In this document: positions 16,128 through 24,094 of the stretch, piece by piece
Numbering within the stretch: the first letter of the stretch is position 1
Layout of the letters: each line of letters begins with the position of its first letter
Assembly (NCBI GenBank): GCA_964415605.1
Contig: CAYQBA010000042.1
Span: 1-27,558, forward strand
Length of the DNA: 27,558 nt
Reading direction: 5' to 3'
From: UCB3 sp964415605
GTDB lineage: Bacteria; Chloroflexota; Anaerolineae; Epilineales; Epilineaceae
Position numbers and translations under genes: made by a program
Notes under the pieces: generated by a model
Seen by the model: only the letters and a program-made list of their open reading frames with translations
The model's database searches: none
Told to the model about the DNA's origin: nothing

Positions 16128-16320
16128 TCGGGGATCACAGGGGCGTGGCGGACCGCGCTGGGCTGGCCGCGCGAACCACCGGATTCCGAGACCGGCGAGA
16201 CCGGCCCATCCGATCCATCGACGCGCCGTGGGCATCGACTGGGCGTGAGATCGGCACCGCACCGCCGGCTTCGGCCAACTCCACCGTCCCCCCGGGGTGC
16301 CTTGCCCAGTCTCATATGAC
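16128..16320 (+). other. Intergenic region ahead of the sigma2 operon
   Basis: About 190 bp with no supported gene. It contains a GAGACCGG direct repeat (near 16185-16205) and the palindrome TCATATGA at about 16312-16319, which includes a weak -10-like TATGAC (16315-16320). I see no clear -35 or terminator. Confidence 0.45.
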
Positions 16321-17043
16321 ATGACATCGCATCGCATGGCGCGCCCGTGGCTGACCGGCCCTGATCTGGTCCGCGTCGCCGATCGCCCATCCGCCTCCGG
16401 CGGGGCGGGGGTTCCGTCCGTGCCCGGCCCCGCGGCCAGCGCGAGTCCCGAGTCAGGCGTGGTGACACGCGCCAGGCAGGGCGATGTCGACGCGGTCGCC
16501 GCCCTCTACGAGACGCACGTCGACCGGGTGCACCGGTTCATCCGGTTCCGGGTAGCCGACCCGGCCGCGGCGGTCGACCTGACCCACGATGTGTTCGTCG
16601 CGATGCTCGCCGGGCTGCCGGACCTGCGCGAGGCGGACCGCTTCGGCGCGTGGTTGATGCGCATCGCGCACCACCGCGTGGTAGATCACTTCGCGTGGGC
16701 GGCTCGTCGCGACCGCATGACGCTGGACGACCGGGACGACCGCGCCGGCCGTGACGGCGAGCCGGCGGGCGGCGGCGAGACCGGCCCCGACGCCGCCGCG
16801 CGGCTTGGCCACGACCCGCGTGAATCGGTCGACCGCGGTCTCGACGCCGCCGCCGTGATCGCCCAGGTCCGCCACCTCGAGCCCGACCAGCAGCACGTGG
16901 TCGCCCTCCGCTTCGTCGCCGACCTGAGCGTGGCCGAGACGGCCGCCATCCTCGAGCGGTCGGAGGATGCCATCAAGAAGCTCCAGCGGCGCGCGTTGGC
17001 CAACCTCCGTGTGCGCGTCACCCGTCAGGCGGTGGGGGCATGA
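16321..17043 (+). CDS. ECF-type RNA polymerase sigma factor (copy 2)
   Basis: A 240-residue protein from ATG 16321; GTG 16297 and ATG 16336 are alternatives and none has a good ribosome site. Region 2 lies at about 58-130 (AVAALYETHVDRVHRFIRF, DLTHDVFVAML, WLMRIAHHRVVDHF) and region 4 at about 174-231 (VALRFVADLSVAETAAIL, RSEDAIKKLQRRALANLR). The linker between the regions is unusually long and rich in Asp, Gly and Pro. It aligns throughout with the sigma factor at 11768-12463, so the two are paralogues. The stop overlaps the next gene's start (ATGA at 17040). It follows the copper-type cluster on the same strand, so read-through from there is possible. Confidence 0.92.
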   Translation: MTSHRMARPWLTGPDLVRVADRPSASGGAGVPSVPGPAASASPESGVVTRARQGDVDAVAALYETHVDRVHRFIRFRVADPAAAVDLTHDVFVAMLAGLPDLREADRFGAWLMRIAHHRVVDHFAWAARRDRMTLDDRDDRAGRDGEPAGGGETGPDAAARLGHDPRESVDRGLDAAAVIAQVRHLEPDQQHVVALRFVADLSVAETAAILERSEDAIKKLQRRALANLRVRVTRQAVGA

Positions 17044-18149
17044 TCGCCGGCCGCGCAGCCGCCGCCGACGCCGCGATCGACGTCGCCCTCGACCACATGT
17101 TGTCCGAGGTCAGTTCCTCACGCGCCCATGCCGTGAGGTCACAAGATCATGCGGACGCGCTCTCGCCAGAAGCCTGCGGCTTGCTCGACGTGGCGGCCGC
17201 GTTGTTCGCCGCTCCGGTGCCGACGCTCGCGGCCCGTGATCGCGCCGCCATCCATGCCGACCTATTGGCACGCGCCGCTGCCATGCCCGGCCGGCCGACT
17301 GGCCCGCGTGGCAAGCCGGCCCGGCGCTTCGGGACGGCCCTGGCGGGCATCGCGTTCGTGGCCGGGCTGGCATGGGTGGGGCATGCGGTCACGGCAGGTG
17401 ATGCACGCCGGCCGGCGCGTGGTCCGGCCGGCGACGCCGCCATCGGTGCTGGCACCGTCAACGCCGGACCGCCGGCCACGGTGGTCGCGCGCCAGCCGAC
17501 CGATGACGGCAAGGACGCCGGCCTGCCGGCGGTTGTGACGCGTGCCGGTCCACCGATGGCGGCGCCGGCGCCGGGTGCGGTGTCGCAACTGGCCGCCGTG
17601 GCGCCGACGGTTGGATTGCCGACAACCCGACCGCCCCGGGACTCCGCCACGCCCCCGGCAACGCCAGGCGCGATCACGCCGCCCGCCATTCCCCCACTTG
17701 AGCGGCCATCCGCCCCCGCGTCGCCGACGGCCTCTGGGCTCCCCACGACCGATCCCGCGGCGCCGACGGCCACACCGGACCCCACGACCGACCCCGAGAC
17801 ACCGACGCCCCTGGCGTCGATCGGCATTGCCGGCCAGGTGACCGACCCCGAAGGACGGCCGCTCCCGGGCGCGGTCGTCGTCGCCGAGCCGTACGACGGC
17901 GCTGGGTGGTTCGTCGTGGCGCGCGCCGCCGACGATGGCGACTATGTCTTGGACGTCGCGCCCGGCCGGTTCCGCGTGTGGGCGGAGGCATCGGGCCATG
18001 CCACCCGGTGGTGGGAAGGTCGATCCGATGCGGCCGCCGCGGACCCCGTGGTCGTCGGCCCCGCGGCCATCACGAGGGGCATCGATTTCCGTCTGCCCTA
18101 TGCCACCGCGCCGGCCACGCCGGCCTTCGCTCAGGAGGTGATGAGATGA
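17040..18149 (+). CDS. Single-pass membrane protein, anti-sigma-like, with carboxypeptidase-regulatory-like outer domain (copy 2)
   Basis: A 369-residue protein. Start and stop both lie in ATGA overlaps with the flanking genes. The cytoplasmic part (1-95) contains LSPEACGLLDVAAALFAAPV followed by ARDRAAIHADLLARAA, a pattern I associate with Chloroflexota anti-sigma-like proteins. There is one transmembrane helix at about 98-118 (GTALAGIAFVAGLAWVG), then a Pro/Thr-rich linker (120-260, PTATPDPTTDPETPTP). The outer domain (from 262) begins GIAGQVTDPEGRPLPGAVVV and carries GHATRWWEGR and ADPVVV, matching copy 1 nearly motif for motif. No zinc anti-sigma motif is seen. It probably holds or releases sigma2 in response to an outside signal; this is inferred from topology and gene order. 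Confidence 0.8.
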   Translation: MIAGRAAAADAAIDVALDHMLSEVSSSRAHAVRSQDHADALSPEACGLLDVAAALFAAPVPTLAARDRAAIHADLLARAAAMPGRPTGPRGKPARRFGTALAGIAFVAGLAWVGHAVTAGDARRPARGPAGDAAIGAGTVNAGPPATVVARQPTDDGKDAGLPAVVTRAGPPMAAPAPGAVSQLAAVAPTVGLPTTRPPRDSATPPATPGAITPPAIPPLERPSAPASPTASGLPTTDPAAPTATPDPTTDPETPTPLASIGIAGQVTDPEGRPLPGAVVVAEPYDGAGWFVVARAADDGDYVLDVAPGRFRVWAEASGHATRWWEGRSDAAAADPVVVGPAAITRGIDFRLPYATAPATPAFAQEVMR

Positions 18150-20953
18150 TCCCCTGTGGATGGCGGATGAGGTCCATGGCCGTGGCGTGCCGCCTCGGCG
18201 CCATCGTGATGGCCGCCGGCCTGGCGACGGCCGCCGTGCCATCCGATCTGGCGCGAGCGCAAGCCGACGCCGCCTTCTGCCGCCCGCCCGGCGATGTTCA
18301 TGTCATGCCCGAAGCCGGCGGCGTGCTGCAGATCGGTGGCGCGATGACCCGCCTCGCGATTGCCGGCGATCTCGCCTATGTCAGCGTCGGCCCGCGGCTG
18401 GCCGTGTACGACATCGCGGACGCCGGCGCGCCGCGGGCCGTTTGCGTCACCGCGATGTTTCCCGACACCGTCGCCGACGTCGCCGTCGCCGCCGGCCGCG
18501 TCTACGTGAGCGTGCTCCGCTATGGCGGGTCGACCACCCAGCTGTGGGTGCTCGACGCGGCCGAGGCCATGAGCCTCGAGGTGCTCGGTCGCGTCGACCT
18601 CAACGGCGCGCTCGGGCGCATCGCGATCGGGGACGGCGTTGCCTACATCGTCGGATCGTGGCGGGTCGACCAACGCTCGCGCGCCGGCATCGTGACCGTC
18701 GACGTGTCGGACCCCCGGGCGCCGCGCGAGCTCGGCCGATACAGCGGCGACCCAGAAGAGGGTCTGTGGTTCGACAGCCTCGTGGCGGACGGCGACCGCT
18801 TGGTGGCAGGGTCGTTCTGGAGCGGGCTGGTGGTGCTGGACGTCTCGTCGCCGTCACAGCCGCGCGTGGTGGGGACGCTGTGGGCGCCGGACGGGCCCGA
18901 CGGACAGGAGTCCGGCGTCACCCGCGTCACGGTCGAGGGGAGCTTCGCGCTCGTGCTGGTCTGGAACCGGCTGCGCGTCGTCGATCTGGCCGATCCCGCC
19001 GCGCCGCGCGAGGTGGGGCGCTTCCCCGAGCTCGGCGTGATCGGCGACTTCGCCAGCCACGCCGGCCGCGCCATCGCGGCACGCGAGGGCGGCACCGGTG
19101 TCGTGCTGGACGTGAGCAGCCCGGCGACGCCGCGGGTCGTGAGCGAGCTCTCGCTCGACGGTGAGCGTGGCGGGCCGGGCCTGGACGGGGGCATGGTCGT
19201 GGCCGGCGGCCGTGCCGGCTGGGTCGCGGCCGACGGCGCGTTGCGCGTGGCCGGCCTGGACACCGACACGGTGGCGCCGACGACCGTCGAGCCCAGCGTC
19301 CCCTTCGCGAGCCACGTCGTGCGGGTCGGCCGCCGCGCCGTCGTCGCCGGCATGGCGTCGGGCGTCTGGGTGGTTGACCTCGACGGCGAACGGCCGCCGG
19401 CCAGCGTGCCGATCCCGCCGGGTGAGCGCACGGCGGCCTTCGCGGTCGGCACGGTGGCGGCGGACGGCGATGTGGTGTTCGCCCTCGACGGCTGGGGTTC
19501 CGAAGGGCGACTCCACGTGATCAGCCTGCGCGACCCGGACCGGCCGGCCTGGGTGGCCGCCGTGGACCTGCCGCTGGCGGCCGACACCGGCGTGCCGGCG
19601 TACCAGATGGCGGCAGGCGACGGGTTCGTCTACGTTCCCTTCGGCGGCCGCGTGTCGGTCGTCGATGCCCGCGACCCGGCCGCGCCGACGGTCGTGGCGT
19701 CGATCCCGCTCGACGGCGCCCTCGCCACCGTGCGGCACGACACCCATGTCTTCGTCGGCGTCGAGCCGGACAGCCGGCTGGCGACGGTGCAAGTGCTCGA
19801 CGTCGCGGATCCCGCCCGGCCGCGCGTGGTCGGGGGTGCATCGTTCAACGCGTCGCGCGTGGCCGGGCTCGCCGTCACGCCCGACGACCGGTTGTGGGTC
19901 GTCACCGGCACGCGGCTCTACGCGTTCGACGTCGCCCGCCCGGACGCGCCGCGAGCGCTGCATACGTTCGTCCCGTTCATGGCGGCGTCGATCGTCGCCG
20001 ACGGCGACCGCGCGGTCGTCGACGATCTCGACGGCGTGGCCGTGCGCGACCTGTCGGACTTCCCTGACGTGCGAGACGAGTGGTCGGTGGGGCTGCCCGG
20101 CGGGCTCTACCTCCCCAATTGGCCGTACACCAGCCACCGCGTCGTGCTGGATGGCGACCGCGTCATCGACGCGCGGGGCGCTGCGGGGTTGTTCATCGTC
20201 CGGCCGCCCGCCGACCAGCCCCTGGCCACGCCGACGGCGACGCCAGGGCCGACGCTGTCCGGGACCCCCGTGGCCGGCCCCACGGCGGCGCCCCCCGGCG
20301 CCGCCCGGACGCGGATCTTCCTCCCGGCGGCCGTCAACGCCGCGAGGGTCGACGCCGGCGACGCGGGGGCATGCCCGCCGTCCCACGTCGCGCTGGTGCT
20401 CGACACGGCCGACCCCGGCGAGCCGAATGGGCGGGTGAACCCGGCGGCCATCGCGAGCGCCGCCCGGGCCTTCGTCGACGCCATCGACCTCGAGCAGACG
20501 GGGGTCGGGCTCATCGGGTTCGACCGTCAGGCGCTGAGGGTGGTGTCGGGGCGTGACCGTGCGAGCCTGGTGGCGGGCCTTGCCTATCTGGCGGCCCCGA
20601 CGCGCCCGGGGCGCCGGATCGACGTGGCGCTCGCCGCCGCCGCGTTGGACGTGGGCCGCGCCGTCGGAGCCGCCGGCCGTGGCGAGGTCATCGTCGTTTC
20701 CAGCGGCCCCCCGGATCCCGGCTCGGCGGAGCCGGCGCGCGCGGCGGCCGGGGCGCTGCGCGACGCGGGCCGGGTCGTCCGGAGCGTCGCTTACGGGCCG
20801 GACGCCGATGCCGGGCTGATGCGCGCGTTGGCGTCGGGATCCGCCGACGCGCGGGACGCCGCGACTGGCCCCGAGCTGGCGGCGGTGATGGCCGAGTGGG
20901 GGCGCTTGCGGCGGGGCTGCGGCGGCCAGCCGGCGGGCGGGCGGCGGGGATGA
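18146..20953 (+). CDS. Exported LVIVD-repeat beta-propeller with C-terminal VWA-like domain (copy 2)
   Basis: A 935-residue protein. ATG 18146 overlaps the upstream stop and has AGGAGG at 18133-18138. A signal peptide covers about 1-40 (AIVMAAGLATAAV, then ARAQA). Propeller repeats with (V/L)xVxDVSxPxxPRVVG cores occupy about 50-690. A Pro/Thr linker with RIFLPAAVN precedes a VWA-like domain (743-925) opening CPPSHVALVLDTADP. The MIDAS metal site is lost: DTADP for DxSxS and VSSGPPD where LTDG is usual. It shares FDRQA, PGRRIDVALAAA and the spacing of conserved segments with copy 1, and both have a Cys at each end of the VWA domain. No membrane anchor is visible after the signal, so it is secreted or held by partners. 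Confidence 0.88.
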   Translation: MIPCGWRMRSMAVACRLGAIVMAAGLATAAVPSDLARAQADAAFCRPPGDVHVMPEAGGVLQIGGAMTRLAIAGDLAYVSVGPRLAVYDIADAGAPRAVCVTAMFPDTVADVAVAAGRVYVSVLRYGGSTTQLWVLDAAEAMSLEVLGRVDLNGALGRIAIGDGVAYIVGSWRVDQRSRAGIVTVDVSDPRAPRELGRYSGDPEEGLWFDSLVADGDRLVAGSFWSGLVVLDVSSPSQPRVVGTLWAPDGPDGQESGVTRVTVEGSFALVLVWNRLRVVDLADPAAPREVGRFPELGVIGDFASHAGRAIAAREGGTGVVLDVSSPATPRVVSELSLDGERGGPGLDGGMVVAGGRAGWVAADGALRVAGLDTDTVAPTTVEPSVPFASHVVRVGRRAVVAGMASGVWVVDLDGERPPASVPIPPGERTAAFAVGTVAADGDVVFALDGWGSEGRLHVISLRDPDRPAWVAAVDLPLAADTGVPAYQMAAGDGFVYVPFGGRVSVVDARDPAAPTVVASIPLDGALATVRHDTHVFVGVEPDSRLATVQVLDVADPARPRVVGGASFNASRVAGLAVTPDDRLWVVTGTRLYAFDVARPDAPRALHTFVPFMAASIVADGDRAVVDDLDGVAVRDLSDFPDVRDEWSVGLPGGLYLPNWPYTSHRVVLDGDRVIDARGAAGLFIVRPPADQPLATPTATPGPTLSGTPVAGPTAAPPGAARTRIFLPAAVNAARVDAGDAGACPPSHVALVLDTADPGEPNGRVNPAAIASAARAFVDAIDLEQTGVGLIGFDRQALRVVSGRDRASLVAGLAYLAAPTRPGRRIDVALAAAALDVGRAVGAAGRGEVIVVSSGPPDPGSAEPARAAAGALRDAGRVVRSVAYGPDADAGLMRALASGSADARDAATGPELAAVMAEWGRLRRGCGGQPAGGRRG

Positions 20954-20955
20954 CC

Positions 20956-20964
20956 TGCTATCCT
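20956..20964 (+). promoter_or_regulatory. Extended -10 promoter (TGcTATCCT) for the lipoprotein gene
   Basis: TG-c-TATCCT begins three bases after the stop of the LVIVD/VWA gene. The predicted start near 20971 gives a 64-nt leader with the ribosome site AGGAGAGG at 21021-21028. It separates the lipoprotein from the sigma2 operon. Confidence 0.5.
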
Positions 20965-21034
20965 TGGCGTGGGTGGGCGAGCCGGGGCCTGCCTCGTTCT
21001 CAAGCCCGCACCCCACACCCAGGAGAGGTCGTCG

Positions 21035-21718
21035 ATGCCATACACCGTTCCCCTCGCCCGGCGCGCCGCGGCCGCGACCGCGTCAAGCGCCCTGTTGATG
21101 TTGGCCGTCGGATGCCTCGGCGTCGAGCAGCGCTTCGATTCCCCCGCCGGCGTGCTCGCGACGGCGACCGCCGCCGTCGACACGCCGACTGACGACACCG
21201 CGGCCGCCGGCAACGCTGCCGAGCCGGGCGAGCTCGCCACGCCGGAAGCAGCGCAGCCGCCGCTCGACCCCGGGCCGTGGGACGACCCAACGCTCGGCAA
21301 CCTGACCTACACGTTCGACGGCAAGGCGATCGCGCTGGAGAACGGCGAGTACCACGAGAAGCCCGACGCGGCATCGGCGACGTACATCACCAACATCCGG
21401 CTTGCTCCGGAACGGGCGTTCGGCGACCTCGACGGCGATGGCAAGCGCGATGCGGCGGTGATCCTGTCGGACGCGCCGGGCGGGAGCGGGGTGTTCGGCT
21501 ACCTGGCGGCCGTGGTGGATCGCGACGGCATCCCGACCAACGTCGCAACGGCGGCGTTGGGCGACCGCGTCGCCGTCAAGGGGGTCGCCATCACGGACGG
21601 CACGGTGGTGCTCGACGTGATGACGCACGGCCCGGACGACCCGATGTGCTGCCCGTCGGTGGCGGCCACGTGGGTCTACCGACTGGCGGGCGACACGCTG
21701 GTTCGGGCGGAGGAGTGA
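21035..21718 (+). CDS. Lipoprotein of an uncharacterised family with DxDxDG motif
   Basis: A 227-residue protein; ATG 21035 follows AGGAGAGG by six nt. The N-terminus is a lipoprotein signal (ALLMLAVGC, Cys27), then a Thr/Ala/Pro-rich tether (30-85). The folded part contains DLDGDGKRDAAVIL (131-144), a calcium-loop-like motif as in FG-GAP/VCBS proteins, followed by GGSGVFGYLAAVV, LGDRVAVKGVAI and GPDDPMCCPS. I recall this order of segments from uncharacterised exported proteins of Chloroflexota and cyanobacteria, without a known activity. It has its own promoter and converges with the VWA gene at 21861. Function unknown. Confidence 0.82.
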   Translation: MPYTVPLARRAAAATASSALLMLAVGCLGVEQRFDSPAGVLATATAAVDTPTDDTAAAGNAAEPGELATPEAAQPPLDPGPWDDPTLGNLTYTFDGKAIALENGEYHEKPDAASATYITNIRLAPERAFGDLDGDGKRDAAVILSDAPGGSGVFGYLAAVVDRDGIPTNVATAALGDRVAVKGVAITDGTVVLDVMTHGPDDPMCCPSVAATWVYRLAGDTLVRAEE

Positions 21719-21860
21719 TGCGCGCCGGATGCCGGCTTGTGGCCGCGGCCATGACGGAGGTCCGCCCGCAGGGTCCGGGTCGAGCGGAGCACGGCGGGCG
21801 CGACGCGCGCGGGCGACGCCACGGCGCCCCATCGCCAGGCGCTCCCGTGCGAGCTCCCGC

Positions 21861-23993
21861 CTACGGCCAAGACCTCCCCCAATCGTGCCGCCCCGGCGGG
21901 CACGCGTCGGTGATCGTGACTGCCAGCGCCCGGTAGATGGCCGCCAGCGCCTCGGCGTTCGGCGTCTCGATCGCGTGGCCCGGCGATGAGACCATCGCCC
22001 GCAACAGCGCCGAGTGGATGCGGTCCGCCGGGTCCGCCGCGTCTGCTTGGCCGACGCCGATCGTGTAGATCTGGATCCCCGCCGCCTTGGCCCGGGCCGC
22101 GCGCGCCAGCACCGCGTCCTCCTGCGAGCCCGACGGCGCCGGCGTCGGCACGCCGCTGGGCATGCCGTCGGTCAGCACGATCAGCACGGGCGCGTTCTCG
22201 GCGCGACGCCGGGTGATGTCGGCCAGCGCCGCCTGGCCGAGCTCGAGCGCCAGGTCCAGCCGCGTGCCCGGCGCCACCCGGTCGGCCAGCCCCGCGATCG
22301 CGGACCGCAGACCGGCCGCGTCGTTCGTCAGCGCCGTGGCCGTCCATGCGGCGCCGTTGAAGCCCGCGATCGCCACCTGGTCGTGCCGGCGGTCGGCATC
22401 CGGCGCCAGATGCAGCTGGTCGACGAACGACCGCGCCGCGTCCTGCGCGGCCGCGAGCTTGGGCCGACCGGCCGCCGTGGGCCGCAGCATGCTCGTCGAC
22501 GCGTCGATCACCAGCGCCACGTCGACCCGCCGCCGGCGCGGCGGGCAGATCTCGTTCACGGCGACCGGAAGCAGCAAGCGCGGCGGTGGGGTGGGTGAAG
22601 GCGAGGGCGTCGGCGCCGGCGTGGCGGACGGGAACACGGCGAGGGCCTCGATGTCGCCGCCGTCGTAGGTCTCGAGGTTGAGCCACTCCTCGCCGTCCGC
22701 CGGGCCCGCGATGGACCCGCGCCGATTGTCGAACCAGACGGCGGCGCGGACATGGCTCCACAGCCGCACGCCGACGACCACCGCGTCGCGGCCCGGCACG
22801 GCCGCGACGGCGCCCGTCACCGACTCGTCGAAGCGAAACGTGTCGGCGTAGTGCTCCGGGTCGGGGCGTGCGACCCAACGGTCCGGGCCGGTGCGCGTGG
22901 CTCCGACCAGGTCGCCGTCGAGGTTGGGGAGGTAGGACCAGTTGCCCGCGATGTCGTCGATCCGGTCCCGCAAGCCCAGCACCATCTCGCCGCTTGGGCG
23001 GAACGCCAGCCCGACCGCCATCGGCTGGCTGATGCGCCGCGCGCGCGCCTCCGCCGTGTCGATCGCGTCGGTCCACGGTGTCCACGGTGGCGTGCGTGGG
23101 TAGTCCAGCGGCAGCACGAGCACCTCGCGCATCCCGCCGCCGTCGGGCCGCGAGCGGTACACCCGTACGGCGAGGTCCCCCGGCAGCCGCGGATCCTCGC
23201 GGCTGTCGATCACCGCGTGGAATAGCCAGCCGTCGTGCACCGCTAGGGCGAACGGCCGGGCGTTGGCCGCCCACGGCGCGCCCGCCGCGCCGTGGGCGAA
23301 CGAGCCAAGCGGCACGGCATCCGGAACGGTCAGCCGCCAGATGCGGCGGTCGGCGAGGTTTACGGCCAGCAGCACCGGCCGGCCCGCCTCGTCCGCGATC
23401 TCGATGTCGCCGAGCCCGACCCGCCCCACCGCCGCTGTGTGAAGACCCCGCGCCCGGCTGTCGGCGTCGTGGGCGCTGGCGCCCGCGGGCAGCGTGGCCC
23501 AGCGCTGGACCCGCCCCGTCTCGACGTCGATGCGGTAGATCACGCCGGGATCGCCGGCGTTCGGCGGGTGAAGCGCGTGGTGGTAGGCGGCCGCGTAGAG
23601 CTGCCGCCGGACGGGATCCCATACCAGCCCATTGACCGTGCCGACCGTGCTCGACGCGGCCAGCGTCCGGTGCCGCGCCAGCACGGCAAACGCGTCGGGG
23701 TCGGGCGGCGTGTCGGTGAACGCGACGACCGCCGGCAGCCCGCAGGCCGGGTCCTCGTCCGTGCCGCAGCCCCACAGCGTGCTGGCGTAGAACGGGTTGC
23801 CGGCCAGCGTGGCGTCCATCAGCGCCCTTGCCGAGAGACCCGCTTGCGCCGATGCCAGACCCCCGGGCCGCGTGGCGATCACCGACGCGGCGGCAAGGAC
23901 GATGACCCCCAGGGCGATGAGACGCCACGTCGGCCGGTGCTCCAGCCGTGGCTCGGGCGTGCGTCGGGACGTGCCGGCGCGGTCGTCGGACAT
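21861..23993 (-). CDS. Membrane-anchored or secreted protein with intact VWA domain
   Basis: A 710-residue protein. ATG 23993 is the likeliest start although no ribosome site is seen; ATG 24071 in frame would add 26 residues. A transmembrane or signal segment lies at about 25-45 (RLIALGVIVLAAASVIA). Residues 50-450 form a beta-rich region with propeller-like segments (e.g. GLVWDPVRRQLYAAAYHH, AVGLAFRPSGEMVLGLRDRI) resembling SdiA-regulated/NHL-type proteins loosely. A PTPSPSPTPPP linker and RLLLPVAVNE precede a VWA domain (485-700) with a complete MIDAS: DASTS (497-501), GTRLDLAL and LTDGMPSG. Cys flank the VWA domain (ICPP and DACPP). It is likely an extracellular metal-dependent adhesion or binding protein. 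It shares linker style with the two LVIVD/VWA proteins. Confidence 0.86.
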   Translation of the reverse strand: MSDDRAGTSRRTPEPRLEHRPTWRLIALGVIVLAAASVIATRPGGLASAQAGLSARALMDATLAGNPFYASTLWGCGTDEDPACGLPAVVAFTDTPPDPDAFAVLARHRTLAASSTVGTVNGLVWDPVRRQLYAAAYHHALHPPNAGDPGVIYRIDVETGRVQRWATLPAGASAHDADSRARGLHTAAVGRVGLGDIEIADEAGRPVLLAVNLADRRIWRLTVPDAVPLGSFAHGAAGAPWAANARPFALAVHDGWLFHAVIDSREDPRLPGDLAVRVYRSRPDGGGMREVLVLPLDYPRTPPWTPWTDAIDTAEARARRISQPMAVGLAFRPSGEMVLGLRDRIDDIAGNWSYLPNLDGDLVGATRTGPDRWVARPDPEHYADTFRFDESVTGAVAAVPGRDAVVVGVRLWSHVRAAVWFDNRRGSIAGPADGEEWLNLETYDGGDIEALAVFPSATPAPTPSPSPTPPPRLLLPVAVNEICPPRRRRVDVALVIDASTSMLRPTAAGRPKLAAAQDAARSFVDQLHLAPDADRRHDQVAIAGFNGAAWTATALTNDAAGLRSAIAGLADRVAPGTRLDLALELGQAALADITRRRAENAPVLIVLTDGMPSGVPTPAPSGSQEDAVLARAARAKAAGIQIYTIGVGQADAADPADRIHSALLRAMVSSPGHAIETPNAEALAAIYRALAVTITDACPPGRHDWGRSWP

Positions 23994-24094
23994 CGACCAG
24001 GCGACACGCCGACCGCCCCGTGGCGGGGCGCCCAGGCGATCGTCGACTGCCACCGATGCTCGCCTCGCCATGCCGGCCCGCGCCCCGTGGCCCC

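Noticed and set aside
16128..16320. ECF-type promoter (AAC ... GTC) ahead of sigma2
   Set aside because: GCCAAC occurs near 16275 and also near 12535, but no GTC lies at the needed 16-17 bp spacing in either place.
13722..16337. Long minus-strand open frame opposite the copper-type cluster
   Set aside because: No recognisable domain and Arg/Ala/Gly-rich composition, whereas the plus strand encodes clear CopC, CopD and cytochrome motifs.
18854..21016. Long minus-strand open frame opposite the LVIVD/VWA copy 2 gene
   Set aside because: Shadow of the plus-strand gene; composition is His/Arg/Gly-rich and lacks any motif.
21425..21460. Dockerin domain in the lipoprotein
   Set aside because: Only one DxDxDG loop is present, and dockerins need a duplicated loop-helix unit.
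21719..21860. Terminator between the convergent lipoprotein and VWA genes
   Set aside because: The gap has only short GC palindromes and no stem followed by a T-run on either strand.
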